Notes: generated from the letters alone by a model not told the origin. Counted from the first letter of the stretch, positions 1 through 6,669 are shown. The stretch is DNA of 6,872 nucleotides from Lachnospiraceae bacterium (GCA_017959525.1 JAGDAL010000368.1:1-6872); one strand, 5' to 3'. Program-made: numbers and translations.

Positions 1-46
1 CCCTTGACACTGTAGGCCTCTCAGCTAATTTATTAGCAGGGGGCAT
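1..46 (-). CDS. Possible start of a further gene, cut by the left edge
   Basis: An ATG at 46-44 opens a frame that stays open to the window edge (about 15 residues, beginning MPPANKLAERPTVSR). An AGGA ribosome site lies at 55-58, 8 nt upstream of the ATG. It sits directly downstream of the intrinsic terminator at 62-102, so it would need its own promoter inside the preceding gene or readthrough of that terminator; I see no convincing promoter. No family can be recognised from so few residues. The main support is the well-placed ribosome site and the same strand as all neighbours. It may equally be chance. Confidence 0.33.
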   Translation of the reverse strand, partial: MPPANKLAERPTVSR

Positions 47-61
47 GCGCTTTTTCCTACG

Positions 62-102
62 CAAAAAAGGACTGTACCCCGCTTCAAACAGGCTACAGTC
101 CT
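62..102 (-). terminator. Intrinsic terminator ending the GGDEF / DUF6882-like unit
   Basis: On the minus strand a perfect 9-bp stem (AGGACTGTA at 102-94 pairing with TACAGTCCT at 76-68) encloses a 17-nt loop and runs into a six-T tract (68-63). The first stem base pairs fall within the TAG stop codon of the gene at 101-838, so gene end and terminator share bases. Confidence 0.85.
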
Positions 103-838
103 ATAAAATCTTCATTGCGAATACACTGGCGATGCCGTGGTCCTCTTGGAAGGACAACTCCACATCTTCATCAAAATGTGCTACCAGCTTCTGGACCTTC
201 CATTCATACGGAATACCGTTCCAGCGTAACAAGCTCTCCACAAATACCCTGTGATCCACATTGAACATGGGGAAACACTTGGCTGCCAGTGAAAAGAACG
301 TCTCTGCATTCACTGCACTAAAAATCGTGGCCGGGACCTTGGAGAAAGCTACATAAATGTCATATTCCTTCTCTTCAATACGACAGTAACAATAGAAATT
401 CTTCGAAGCTCCAACCGCCACAACAGCTAGGCTCTCAGCGGTAAAACCACGTCCCAATTCCTGAATTCCATGTTCCAACGGCTGTAACTTCCAGCTGCGA
501 CCGATATCCTTAATCTCTTCCGCCAATTGGAAGCAGGCATCCGGAGCAGCCACGGGCTTCTCAAATCCCCAGGTCCAGGTCTTCTTATCTTTAGATACAA
601 TGCCGATCACCTGGGCCGGGAAATTCTTACTATCAAAAAACACCTTCCCATCAAAAAAAGACGGAGTCGCCGGCTTACCACCACAGATGGTGCGTCGATA
701 GGACGTCTGGGAACCAACCACCCTTCCCAAACATGCGGAATAGACCTGTTTCCAACTGGAACGAGCCACTTCCTTGTTTCCTTCTAATAGAAAAGTATGT
801 AGTTCTGTCTTCACCTTTTTTGCGCTTGGTAAGGCCAT
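101..838 (-). CDS. DUF6882-like protein of unknown function
   Basis: A 245-residue soluble protein with no signal peptide or membrane segment. The segment around residues 73-98 (FPAQVIGIVSKDKKTWTWGF, then EKPVAAPD) resembles, from memory, the conserved W-x-W-G/A-W core of the DUF6882 family. The following helix (about 100-115) and the later stretch ESLAVVAVG (about 135-143) also fit that family's layout. This assignment rests on recall, without an alignment, and no catalytic residues stand out. The protein is rich in aromatic residues and cysteines (C36, C52, C102, C150, C152, C188), with no metal-site spacing I trust. The start is supported by AGGAAGGG at 843-850, 4 nt upstream. It begins 14 nt after the stop of the GGDEF gene, so the two are almost certainly co-transcribed. 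The molecular role is unknown. Confidence 0.82.
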   Translation of the reverse strand: MALPSAKKVKTELHTFLLEGNKEVARSSWKQVYSACLGRVVGSQTSYRRTICGGKPATPSFFDGKVFFDSKNFPAQVIGIVSKDKKTWTWGFEKPVAAPDACFQLAEEIKDIGRSWKLQPLEHGIQELGRGFTAESLAVVAVGASKNFYCYCRIEEKEYDIYVAFSKVPATIFSAVNAETFFSLAAKCFPMFNVDHRVFVESLLRWNGIPYEWKVQKLVAHFDEDVELSFQEDHGIASVFAMKIL

Positions 839-842
839 GGTA

Positions 843-850
843 CCCTTCCT
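843..850 (-). promoter_or_regulatory. Ribosome binding site of the DUF6882-like gene
   Basis: AGGAAGGG on the minus strand, 4 nt before the ATG at 838-836, placed in the short gap after the TAA of the GGDEF gene. It fixes the start and supports translation from a shared transcript. Confidence 0.7.
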
Positions 851-852
851 CG

Positions 853-2064
853 TTACATACTGCTGTTCTTCAACTGCATCTTGCGTTCGTACATCTTCTT
901 GTCCGCCCGCTCAAATACCCCCTGATAACAATAATCCGTCTGCGGTCGGTATTCGTCCATTCCGGAAGCCACCACAACGGCTCCGTTTGCATTATTATAA
1001 TCCATAATCTCATCGAAGGTGCGAAGCAAACCTACACGATTCATATAATCTTTGCCTTCTAAGATGACAACGAATTCATCACCGCCCACGCGAAATACCG
1101 GACTATGTAAAAATGTGTTACAGATTAATTGGCAGCCTTCCTTGATATAACGATCCCCTGCTTCATGACCCAATCGATCATTGACATCCTTCAGATTATT
1201 TAAATCAAAGACCACCACCGCCAACTGTTGGATGCTCTGACCGGTAATCCGTTCATCAATCTGCTGTTCCATCTCAAAGTATGCATACTTATTTCGAACG
1301 CCCGTCAAAGAATCGATATAGGCCATCTTTCTGGCCTTCTCTAATTCTTCACGCTGCCGGCGTTCCCGATCCAACAGTATCCGGAGCTTCGCGTTCTGCG
1401 CTCGTCGCTCATCCTCTAATACGAAGGTGTGAAGTAGGCTACTGCCCAACATATATCCCATGCTGGAGAACGGAATCAAAGGAACTGCTGACTGCAATCC
1501 TAAGAACACAGATACCAGGATACCTGCCAGTCCGATACTTCGATAGCGATGCCGCAGAGACTCGTCACTTTTCCACCCGATAGTAAGGGAATAGATACTG
1601 GTGATAAAATATAACACCACCTGGGCATACAACTGCAGGTACCGGAACAGGTGCGGCTGAAACGTCGCATCTTCCGCAAAGTCAAACATCACCGGGTAGA
1701 AGACATTCACAATCAGCATCACCACCTGAGTGCCCAACAATAGCCATCCCACCCCTTTTAAAATCTGTCCATATATATCCTGCCGGTGGAGATAGAGTAC
1801 AACGAATCGCGTCCACATAAAAATGGCCACAACCATTGCAAGAAAATAGAAAACGGAATCCGCATAACACAGTGCTACCGTCTGTGCTTCATACAGGATG
1901 CCCCATAGAAAATCAGAAAAATAAAATACTAACAGGCTAATCAAATAAAACCGATACGGGCGAATAGCCTCTACCGATTCGGAATAATCGTTCTTAAAGA
2001 GTACATCAAAATTCACAACCACGAGGAGCATGATTGCCAAAATGGTAAAGGACGAATATAACAT
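853..2064 (-). CDS. Membrane-anchored GGDEF protein, probable diguanylate cyclase
   Basis: Probable inner-membrane diguanylate cyclase, making cyclic di-GMP from two GTP. Numbering is from the ATG at 2064. About six hydrophobic segments (roughly 4-23, 39-58, 70-90, 103-123, 144-163, 176-198) form an N-terminal sensor region with no family I can name. A charged helix, likely a coiled-coil linker (about 217-248), leads into the GGDEF domain, which begins at YIDSLTGVRNKYAY. Expected active-site residues are present: D287 in FDLNN, N295, D304 in GHEAGD, and the intact GGDEF motif at 327-331. The RxxD inhibitory I-site expected just before the motif is absent (F at the Arg position, S at the Asp position), so product feedback by that route is unlikely. 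The start at 2064 is preferred over the in-frame ATG at 2070, because GAGGA at 2071-2075 abuts the latter but is 6 nt from the former. It shares an operon with the DUF6882-like gene downstream. Confidence 0.93.
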   Translation of the reverse strand: MLYSSFTILAIMLLVVVNFDVLFKNDYSESVEAIRPYRFYLISLLVFYFSDFLWGILYEAQTVALCYADSVFYFLAMVVAIFMWTRFVVLYLHRQDIYGQILKGVGWLLLGTQVVMLIVNVFYPVMFDFAEDATFQPHLFRYLQLYAQVVLYFITSIYSLTIGWKSDESLRHRYRSIGLAGILVSVFLGLQSAVPLIPFSSMGYMLGSSLLHTFVLEDERRAQNAKLRILLDRERRQREELEKARKMAYIDSLTGVRNKYAYFEMEQQIDERITGQSIQQLAVVVFDLNNLKDVNDRLGHEAGDRYIKEGCQLICNTFLHSPVFRVGGDEFVVILEGKDYMNRVGLLRTFDEIMDYNNANGAVVVASGMDEYRPQTDYCYQGVFERADKKMYERKMQLKNSSM

Positions 2065-2070
2065 AGGCAT

Positions 2071-2075
2071 TCCTC
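2071..2075 (-). promoter_or_regulatory. Ribosome binding site that decides the GGDEF gene start
   Basis: GAGGA on the minus strand. It directly touches the ATG at 2070-2068 (no spacer) and is 6 nt from the ATG at 2064-2062, which favours the second ATG and a 403-residue product. Confidence 0.6.
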
Positions 2076-2109
2076 ATTCATTCTAACCCATTGCGCTCTT
2101 ATCAACTTT

Positions 2110-2118
2110 ATTATATCA
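2110..2118 (-). promoter_or_regulatory. Extended -10 promoter for the GGDEF / DUF6882-like unit
   Basis: The minus strand reads TGATATAAT: a perfect TATAAT at 2115-2110 preceded by the TGn extended -10 element. No good -35 box is present 16-18 bp upstream; that region is the T tract and stem base of the potD terminator. Extended -10 promoters often tolerate a poor -35. The predicted transcription start is near 2102, giving a leader of about 38 nt. Confidence 0.65.
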
Positions 2119-2128
2119 GAAAATTTAG

Positions 2129-2165
2129 AAAAAAAGAGACCGAATGTATAGAATTCGATCTCTTT
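2129..2165 (-). terminator. Intrinsic terminator ending the potABCD operon
   Basis: On the minus strand, AGAGATCGAAT (2163-2153) pairs with ATTCGGTCTCT (2145-2135), 11 bp with one G-T wobble. The loop is 7 nt and a seven-T tract follows (2135-2129). Flanking AAA/TTT can lengthen the stem. It begins 7 bases after the potD stop codon. Confidence 0.92.
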
Positions 2166-2172
2166 GCATCAT

Positions 2173-3576
2173 CTATTTACGAAAAAGCTTTTTCACGTCA
2201 AAACAACGAATATTGGTCCACATCTGGGCGATACGGTCGTTGGCATCTCCCTCGAAATAACGCATAACAACAGAACGCTGTAATACTTCTTCCGTTGGAT
2301 ACTGGGTGAACAGCTGACGATTCATCTGCTCTTCCGGAGCGTTGATGACATGTGGTGCATCTTCTCCGAAGAAATATCCCAAATCGTATGCTACTGCTTC
2401 TTCCTCATCTTCCGCACCGTAGTTGTAATCCAAATACTGGTAAACCAAGGTGTTGTCCGCATCTCCGGCGATTGGAGAGGTATATCCGATGTAGTACATA
2501 TTACGGATGGCATTGTCCGGACGGGATAAGAAGTTGATGAATGCTTCTGCAGCCTGCTGCTTGCGGGCATCTTCCTCGATGCCGTTCTTCATCATAACCC
2601 AACCGTCAAACCAAAGGTTCGTACATTCTGTTGGTACGGAGTAAGCCAGCTCTACGCCGTCTTCCTCTGCCTGATCCATGGTATATACTGCATCTCCGGA
2701 CCACTGCAGGTTGGCAAGTACCTTACCGGTTACCATGTCTGCCTTACCGCTGTCGGTCTCCAAAGAGTATACGTTCTCACGCATATCAGAGAGGATATCC
2801 TCGACTTCATCAACGGTATCCTGAGAGGTATCGTTCATGCGCTCAGATAATACATCCCGATAATCCGGCTGTGCCAAGAATTCCTCTGATTGGAATTCCT
2901 CGGCATTGCGAATGGCAAGTCCCGCAAAATAGGAATCGCGGATACTATCCTTCATGGTCACCTGCTTGGCATATTTCGGGTTCATGAAGATAGCGTAGTG
3001 CGCAACCTCGTCCGCAGTCAACTCTGCCGGATTGTACACGATACCTAAGGTTCCCCACATATAACAGCCTGCATATTCCGAAATGGTGTGGCCATTCATG
3101 GACAAATCGGTAAACACGCCCTTGATGTAATCCGATGCATATCTGGAGTAATAATTCTCCTCCACGCTATCATCGAAAAAGGTCTCTGATAACGGCATCA
3201 GGCGGTCTTCCTTCATCAATTTCATAATCATGTACTCGGATGGGCAAACCACATCGAATACATCTCCCAGACTCATCTGGTTATAAAGCTCTTCGTTGGT
3301 ACCATAGGTGGAGTACTCCACACGAATCTTCTGGCCATAGGTCTCTTCGTACCATTCTTCGAAGTCATCCACCAGCGCATTCTCTCCGAGAATCGTGGTG
3401 CCATCCTCCAATTCAATGGTCTCTTCCTCGTCCCAATCGCCTTCGTCAATGTACTCTTCACAGTTGGCAATACGAAGCACAATCTCACCGCTAGCTTCCT
3501 GCTCCTTACCGGAACAACCAACCAACGGAATCATCATACAAACGGTCACAAGACCGGCAATCAAACGTCTTCTCAT
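2173..3576 (-). CDS. potD: Spermidine/putrescine-binding lipoprotein PotD
   Basis: Extracytoplasmic polyamine-binding subunit of the PotABCD importer, expected to be lipid-anchored to the outer face of the membrane. A signal peptide ends in lipobox LVGC, with the lipidated cysteine at residue 21. Blocks matching E. coli PotD, as I recall that sequence: EYI (41-43), VEYSTYGTNEELY (86-98), FDVVCPSEY (107-115), MWGTLGIVYN (173-182), MKDSIRDSYF (208-217), W292, WFDGW (322-326), and IGYTSPIA (363-370). Ligand contacts apparently kept are Y42, S113, Y115, D214 (Glu in E. coli), W292, W322, D324 and Y365. The tryptophan before E-Y in E. coli is C39 here. At 467 residues it is much longer than E. coli PotD (about 348). 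The extra length includes an acidic insert near 44-66 and an acidic region near 388-410. The start overlaps the potC stop (ATGA) and has AGGAGG 7 nt upstream. Ligand preference between spermidine and putrescine cannot be read from sequence alone. Confidence 0.95.
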   Translation of the reverse strand: MRRRLIAGLVTVCMMIPLVGCSGKEQEASGEIVLRIANCEEYIDEGDWDEEETIELEDGTTILGENALVDDFEEWYEETYGQKIRVEYSTYGTNEELYNQMSLGDVFDVVCPSEYMIMKLMKEDRLMPLSETFFDDSVEENYYSRYASDYIKGVFTDLSMNGHTISEYAGCYMWGTLGIVYNPAELTADEVAHYAIFMNPKYAKQVTMKDSIRDSYFAGLAIRNAEEFQSEEFLAQPDYRDVLSERMNDTSQDTVDEVEDILSDMRENVYSLETDSGKADMVTGKVLANLQWSGDAVYTMDQAEEDGVELAYSVPTECTNLWFDGWVMMKNGIEEDARKQQAAEAFINFLSRPDNAIRNMYYIGYTSPIAGDADNTLVYQYLDYNYGAEDEEEAVAYDLGYFFGEDAPHVINAPEEQMNRQLFTQYPTEEVLQRSVVMRYFEGDANDRIAQMWTNIRCFDVKKLFRK

Positions 3577-4376
3577 CGGTTGCCCTCCTCACTTGCCTTG
3601 TCGCGACCGGCCAAGTTACTGATGACTACCGCTACAGCAATTACTACAAAAATGACAGTAGACAATGCCCAGAGAGCCGTCTTGATCTCAGTCTGAGATC
3701 CCTTCGTTGCATTTACAACGTAGGTACTGATGGTATCAAACACTGCCGGCTTGGTATAGGTTGCAATGAAGTAATCATCCAAGGACAACATAATCGCTGT
3801 CATAAAACCGGAAATCATACCCGGTAATACTTCACGGAAAACCACCTTCTGCAACGCCTGGCGTGGAGTACAGCCTAAATCCAAAGCAGCCTCATACAGG
3901 CGCGGATCCATCTGCTTCAAACGAGGCAAAACAGATAAGTACACGAACGGTGTACATAGAGCCATCTGTCCGATGACCAACGGAATGTATGTGTTTTTGT
4001 CCATTCCGAAGAAAACAATCAACAAAATACAGATGGAAAAACCGGTGACTACATCTGCATTTACAACCGGAATCTGGTTCGCCAGATCATAGGCCAGGCG
4101 ATAACGCTTCCGACTGTAGAAGGCACCGATGGCGCCTAAGGTACCAAGGATGGTGGACAATACGGACACCACAAATGCCAATCCAAAGGTTCCGGTAATA
4201 ATGGAAACCAAATCCTCATTGGTAAATAAGGTCACGTAATTCTGTAAGGAGAATCCACGTACCTGTCCAATCATGGTTGCTTCGGTAAAGCTGTATACGG
4301 CCAATACCAGAATCGGTGCATATAAAAACAGCAAAACTACAAACAGCCAAATACTAGCAGTTACACGCTTTCTCAT
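3573..4376 (-). CDS. potC: Polyamine ABC transporter permease PotC
   Basis: Inner-membrane permease, the second of two that form the polyamine channel. The protein has 267 residues, normal for the family, with six predicted membrane segments (about 7-29, 58-85, 104-124, 131-152, 188-208, 232-253). The EAA loop that docks on the ATPase is clear at 162-186: EAALDLGCTPRQALQ followed by KVVFREVLPG, with the family's conserved G and PG. Its stop overlaps the potD start by the ATGA arrangement, and its own start overlaps the potB stop in the same way, so translation is likely coupled. A strong AGGAGGTG lies upstream of the ATG. PotC rather than PotB is assigned from its place before potD and the SLDDYFIATYT block, which resembles the PotC consensus. 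Confidence 0.95.
   Translation of the reverse strand: MRKRVTASIWLFVVLLFLYAPILVLAVYSFTEATMIGQVRGFSLQNYVTLFTNEDLVSIITGTFGLAFVVSVLSTILGTLGAIGAFYSRKRYRLAYDLANQIPVVNADVVTGFSICILLIVFFGMDKNTYIPLVIGQMALCTPFVYLSVLPRLKQMDPRLYEAALDLGCTPRQALQKVVFREVLPGMISGFMTAIMLSLDDYFIATYTKPAVFDTISTYVVNATKGSQTEIKTALWALSTVIFVVIAVAVVISNLAGRDKASEEGNR
3584..3589 (-). promoter_or_regulatory. Ribosome binding site of potD
   Basis: A perfect AGGAGG on the minus strand, 7 nt before the potD ATG and inside the 3' end of potC. It supports the ATGA-overlap start of potD and strong expression of the binding protein. Confidence 0.75.
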
Positions 4377-5158
4377 AGGATGGCACCTCCTTCCTCCGTA
4401 TCGGCACCGGCCTTCTTGCTAATCCAGGAAAGCAGACCGATTAAGAGCAGAAGCACCGTAGAAATCATGGAGCCATCATGCCAGTTGTAAGCGGAGAAGT
4501 AGCTTCCAATCAAGCTTCCCATGATGTACGTGCTGTTATACATCATATCAAGTACGACGTAGTTGGTCATAGCCGGTAAAAATACCATGGTTACACCGCT
4601 GACAATGCCCGGCATGGACAGCGGAATCATAACACGACGAATCACAACCGCATCGGATGCGCCCAAATCTCTGGCCGCATCAATCAGCTGATGATCCATT
4701 TTCTCCATGGTGTTATACAGTGGCAACACCATGAACGGAAGGAAATCATAAGTCATACCAATAATGGTGTTCAAAAACGGATGGTATGCCAAGTTGCCTT
4801 CCAAGAAGCTTAAAATCTCCTTCATCGCAGTCAGACGCAGGGTGAAGTTGATCCACATCGGAAGCACGATAATCAATAACCATGCTGCTCCATGAGGAAT
4901 ACGCCCCTTCGCCAAAAAGTAAGCCGTCGGATAGGCAATCAATAAGCACAATCCGGTGGTAATTAAAGCAATCACAAAGCTATAGAGTAAGGTACCCAAG
5001 GCCTTGCCATTGGTAAAAAACTGAGCAAAATTCTCGAAGGTAAACTGACCGGAGCCGTTGGTGAATGCATAATAGAGCACAACCAACAGAGGCAGTACCA
5101 CGAAAATCAGCAGAAAAAGGGCATACGGAATCCCTAATTGTTTTCTGGTAAATGCCAT
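4373..5158 (-). CDS. potB: Polyamine ABC transporter permease PotB
   Basis: Inner-membrane permease partner of PotC. The protein has 261 residues, slightly short of the E. coli protein, and six predicted membrane segments (about 9-31, 56-81, 91-111, 133-151, 187-205, 230-247). The EAA loop occupies 160-184: DAARDLGASDAVVIRRV followed by MIPLSMPG. The first Glu of the motif is Asp here, a conservative change. Residues MWINFTLRLTAMKEIL (101-116) match the PotB-type block before the fourth segment as I recall it. It starts 9 nt after potA with AGGAGGGG partly overlapping the potA stop codon, and ends in an ATGA overlap with potC. Together with PotA, PotC and PotD this makes a complete importer. 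Confidence 0.95.
   Translation of the reverse strand: MAFTRKQLGIPYALFLLIFVVLPLLVVLYYAFTNGSGQFTFENFAQFFTNGKALGTLLYSFVIALITTGLCLLIAYPTAYFLAKGRIPHGAAWLLIIVLPMWINFTLRLTAMKEILSFLEGNLAYHPFLNTIIGMTYDFLPFMVLPLYNTMEKMDHQLIDAARDLGASDAVVIRRVMIPLSMPGIVSGVTMVFLPAMTNYVVLDMMYNSTYIMGSLIGSYFSAYNWHDGSMISTVLLLLIGLLSWISKKAGADTEEGGAIL
4384..4391 (-). promoter_or_regulatory. Ribosome binding site of potC
   Basis: AGGAGGTG on the minus strand lies in the last codons of potB. AGGAGG ends 9 nt before the potC ATG. It supports the ATGA-overlap start and translational coupling between the two permeases. Confidence 0.72.
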
Positions 5159-5161
5159 GGT

Positions 5162-5169
5162 CCCCTCCT
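5162..5169 (-). promoter_or_regulatory. Ribosome binding site of potB
   Basis: AGGAGGGG on the minus strand starts inside the TAG stop codon of potA, with AGGAGG ending 5 nt before the potB ATG. Ribosomes finishing potA are therefore placed directly at the potB start. Confidence 0.75.
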
Positions 5170-6601
5170 ATCGAACAACTCTGTAAGTAATCTTGTCTGT
5201 AGGAATGATAACACTGACATAATCGCCAACGTTCCACAGATCATCATCGTTAACATAGTAATCCCAGTCGTTCTCGCTTCGGACGGTATAACTGTAGTGG
5301 TCACCCTTATAGATAATGGATGCAATATAACCATTTACAATACCGGTATCCGGAACATCGGACAGATCCGCATCAGCAGACTCGAAGGAAATGGATACCT
5401 TGGTTCCTGCAACGTCAAGCGGCTTCTTGTCGCGTCCCACAAGTACGCCATCCTGAATGGAGCTTCCTGCAAACAGCTTGGTTGCATCCGGCTCGAAGGT
5501 CGCATCCTCGAACTCTACCTTGTACTCTGCGTTCATCACGCCTTCGTAATGGTTCTTAGTCATATCGTAAGCCATGAGATGGATGGCATTCGGTGCAATC
5601 GCAACACCTACCACATCTCCGGTGCTGTAAGGCTGGTCACTGCGCGCCTCAATCTCATACTTGCCGTACTGTACCTGGTTCTCATAGAAGGTACCCTTGA
5701 AAACGGAAGTAAGGATCGTTCCGTCAAAATTGCCTGCACCTTCTGCAACCAGATGAATATTCTCCGGACGAACCACTGCATCAATCTTGGTGCCGACTTC
5801 GTTGGTCTCTTCGCAAGGGAACTTGGTATCACAGAAGGTCACCTCATGCTCCCCGGTCATAAATCCGGTAAAAATGTTACTCTCTCCGATAAAATCGGCT
5901 ACATACGCATTCTCCGGGCGCTTGTAAATGTCCTCCGGAGAACCAACCTGCATGATCAAACCATCGTCCATAACAACGATAAGATCGGACATGGTCAATG
6001 CCTCTTCCTGATCATGGGTAACATAGATAAAGGTAATGCCTAACTCCTCGTGCATTCTCTTTAACTCTAACTGCATCTCTCGACGCATCTTATAATCCAA
6101 CGCACCCAGCGGCTCATCCAAAAGCAGGATTTCCGGTTCATTAACAATCGCACGTGCAATTGCGATACGCTGCTGCTGTCCACCGGAGAGGGTGCTGACT
6201 TTACGCTTCTCAAAGCCTTCCAGATCTACGATGTCCAAAACACGTTTGACCTTCGCGTCAATCTCATCCTTCGGCAATTTCTTCAGCTTCAATCCGAAAG
6301 CGATGTTATCGTAGATGTTCATGTACGGGAATAATGCATACTTCTGGAAAACGGTATTGATTGGTCGCTTGTTGGGCGGAAGTTCACCAATATTCTTACC
6401 GTGAAGTAGAATTTCTCCACTTGTTGGAAGTTCAAAACCTCCAATCATTCGTAACAAAGTTGTCTTACCGCAACCGGATGGTCCAAGCAAGGTCACGAAT
6501 GCACCCTTCGGAATCTCGAGATTGAAGTCCTCGATACCAAAAACGCTATTGTCATAGGTTTTGTGGATACCTTTGAACTCAATGATGTTGGTTTGTTCCA
6601 T
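5168..6601 (-). CDS. potA: Polyamine ABC transporter ATPase PotA, with extended C terminus
   Basis: Cytoplasmic ATPase powering polyamine import through PotB/PotC. Numbering is from the ATG at 6601 (477 residues). Walker A GPSGCGKT 40-47, Q-loop Q86 in TVFQKYALFP, signature LSGGQQQR 138-145, Walker B ILLLDE 158-163, D-loop GALD 166-169 and switch H196 in YVTHDQEEA are all intact. A first TOBE-type domain covers about 276-343 (VVRPENIHL through VAIAPNAIHLM). A further ~125 residues end in what looks like a second TOBE-like repeat (about 401-477). E. coli PotA, near 378 residues, lacks this. The start at 6601 is preferred because PotA proteins usually begin a few residues before I-I-x-F, and GGAG lies 10 nt upstream. 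Alternatives are ATG 6622 and TTG 6625, which would add 7-8 residues (MMKGRKQR). It is first in the operon, behind the leader at 6602-6733. Confidence 0.95.
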   Translation of the reverse strand: MEQTNIIEFKGIHKTYDNSVFGIEDFNLEIPKGAFVTLLGPSGCGKTTLLRMIGGFELPTSGEILLHGKNIGELPPNKRPINTVFQKYALFPYMNIYDNIAFGLKLKKLPKDEIDAKVKRVLDIVDLEGFEKRKVSTLSGGQQQRIAIARAIVNEPEILLLDEPLGALDYKMRREMQLELKRMHEELGITFIYVTHDQEEALTMSDLIVVMDDGLIMQVGSPEDIYKRPENAYVADFIGESNIFTGFMTGEHEVTFCDTKFPCEETNEVGTKIDAVVRPENIHLVAEGAGNFDGTILTSVFKGTFYENQVQYGKYEIEARSDQPYSTGDVVGVAIAPNAIHLMAYDMTKNHYEGVMNAEYKVEFEDATFEPDATKLFAGSSIQDGVLVGRDKKPLDVAGTKVSISFESADADLSDVPDTGIVNGYIASIIYKGDHYSYTVRSENDWDYYVNDDDLWNVGDYVSVIIPTDKITYRVVR

Positions 6602-6620
6602 TCTTTGTTTTCTCCCTTTC

Positions 6621-6669
6621 ATCAAGTGCCCCTTTTTCTAGTAAAATAAAACCCTCTTTAGCACTTGAT
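6621..6669 (-). repeat. Perfect 9-bp inverted repeat in the potA leader
   Basis: On the minus strand ATCAAGTGC (6669-6661) is fully complementary to GCACTTGAT (6629-6621), with a 31-nt loop; a U-G wobble could add a tenth pair. The 3' arm covers the TTG at 6625 and two bases of the ATG at 6622, and lies just upstream of the ribosome site (about 6613-6618) for the ATG at 6601. The hairpin would be present in the mRNA made from the promoter at 6705-6733. It shares three bases (6661-6663) with the longer inverted repeat at 6648-6728. Whether it regulates is unknown. Confidence 0.6.

Noticed and set aside
4..32. Plus-strand TTGACA at 4-9 as a promoter -35 box
   Set aside because: No acceptable -10 box is found 16-18 bp downstream and no plus-strand gene follows.
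18..43. Short palindrome GCTAATTTATTAGC (24-37) with weak flanking pairing, as a plus-strand terminator
   Set aside because: The stem is AT-rich, needs wobble pairs and a mismatch to extend, and no T tract follows directly. It also falls within the possible coding start at 1-46.
733..1062. Plus-strand open frames across the gap between the DUF6882-like and GGDEF genes
   Set aside because: They are antisense to two well-supported genes with proper ribosome sites, and their translations are low-complexity and unlike real proteins.
5138..6043. Long (301-codon) plus-strand open frame opposite potA and the start of potB
   Set aside because: It lies entirely antisense to strongly recognised coding sequence, its translation resembles no protein family, and I see no ribosome site or promoter for it. 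It is a reading-frame shadow.
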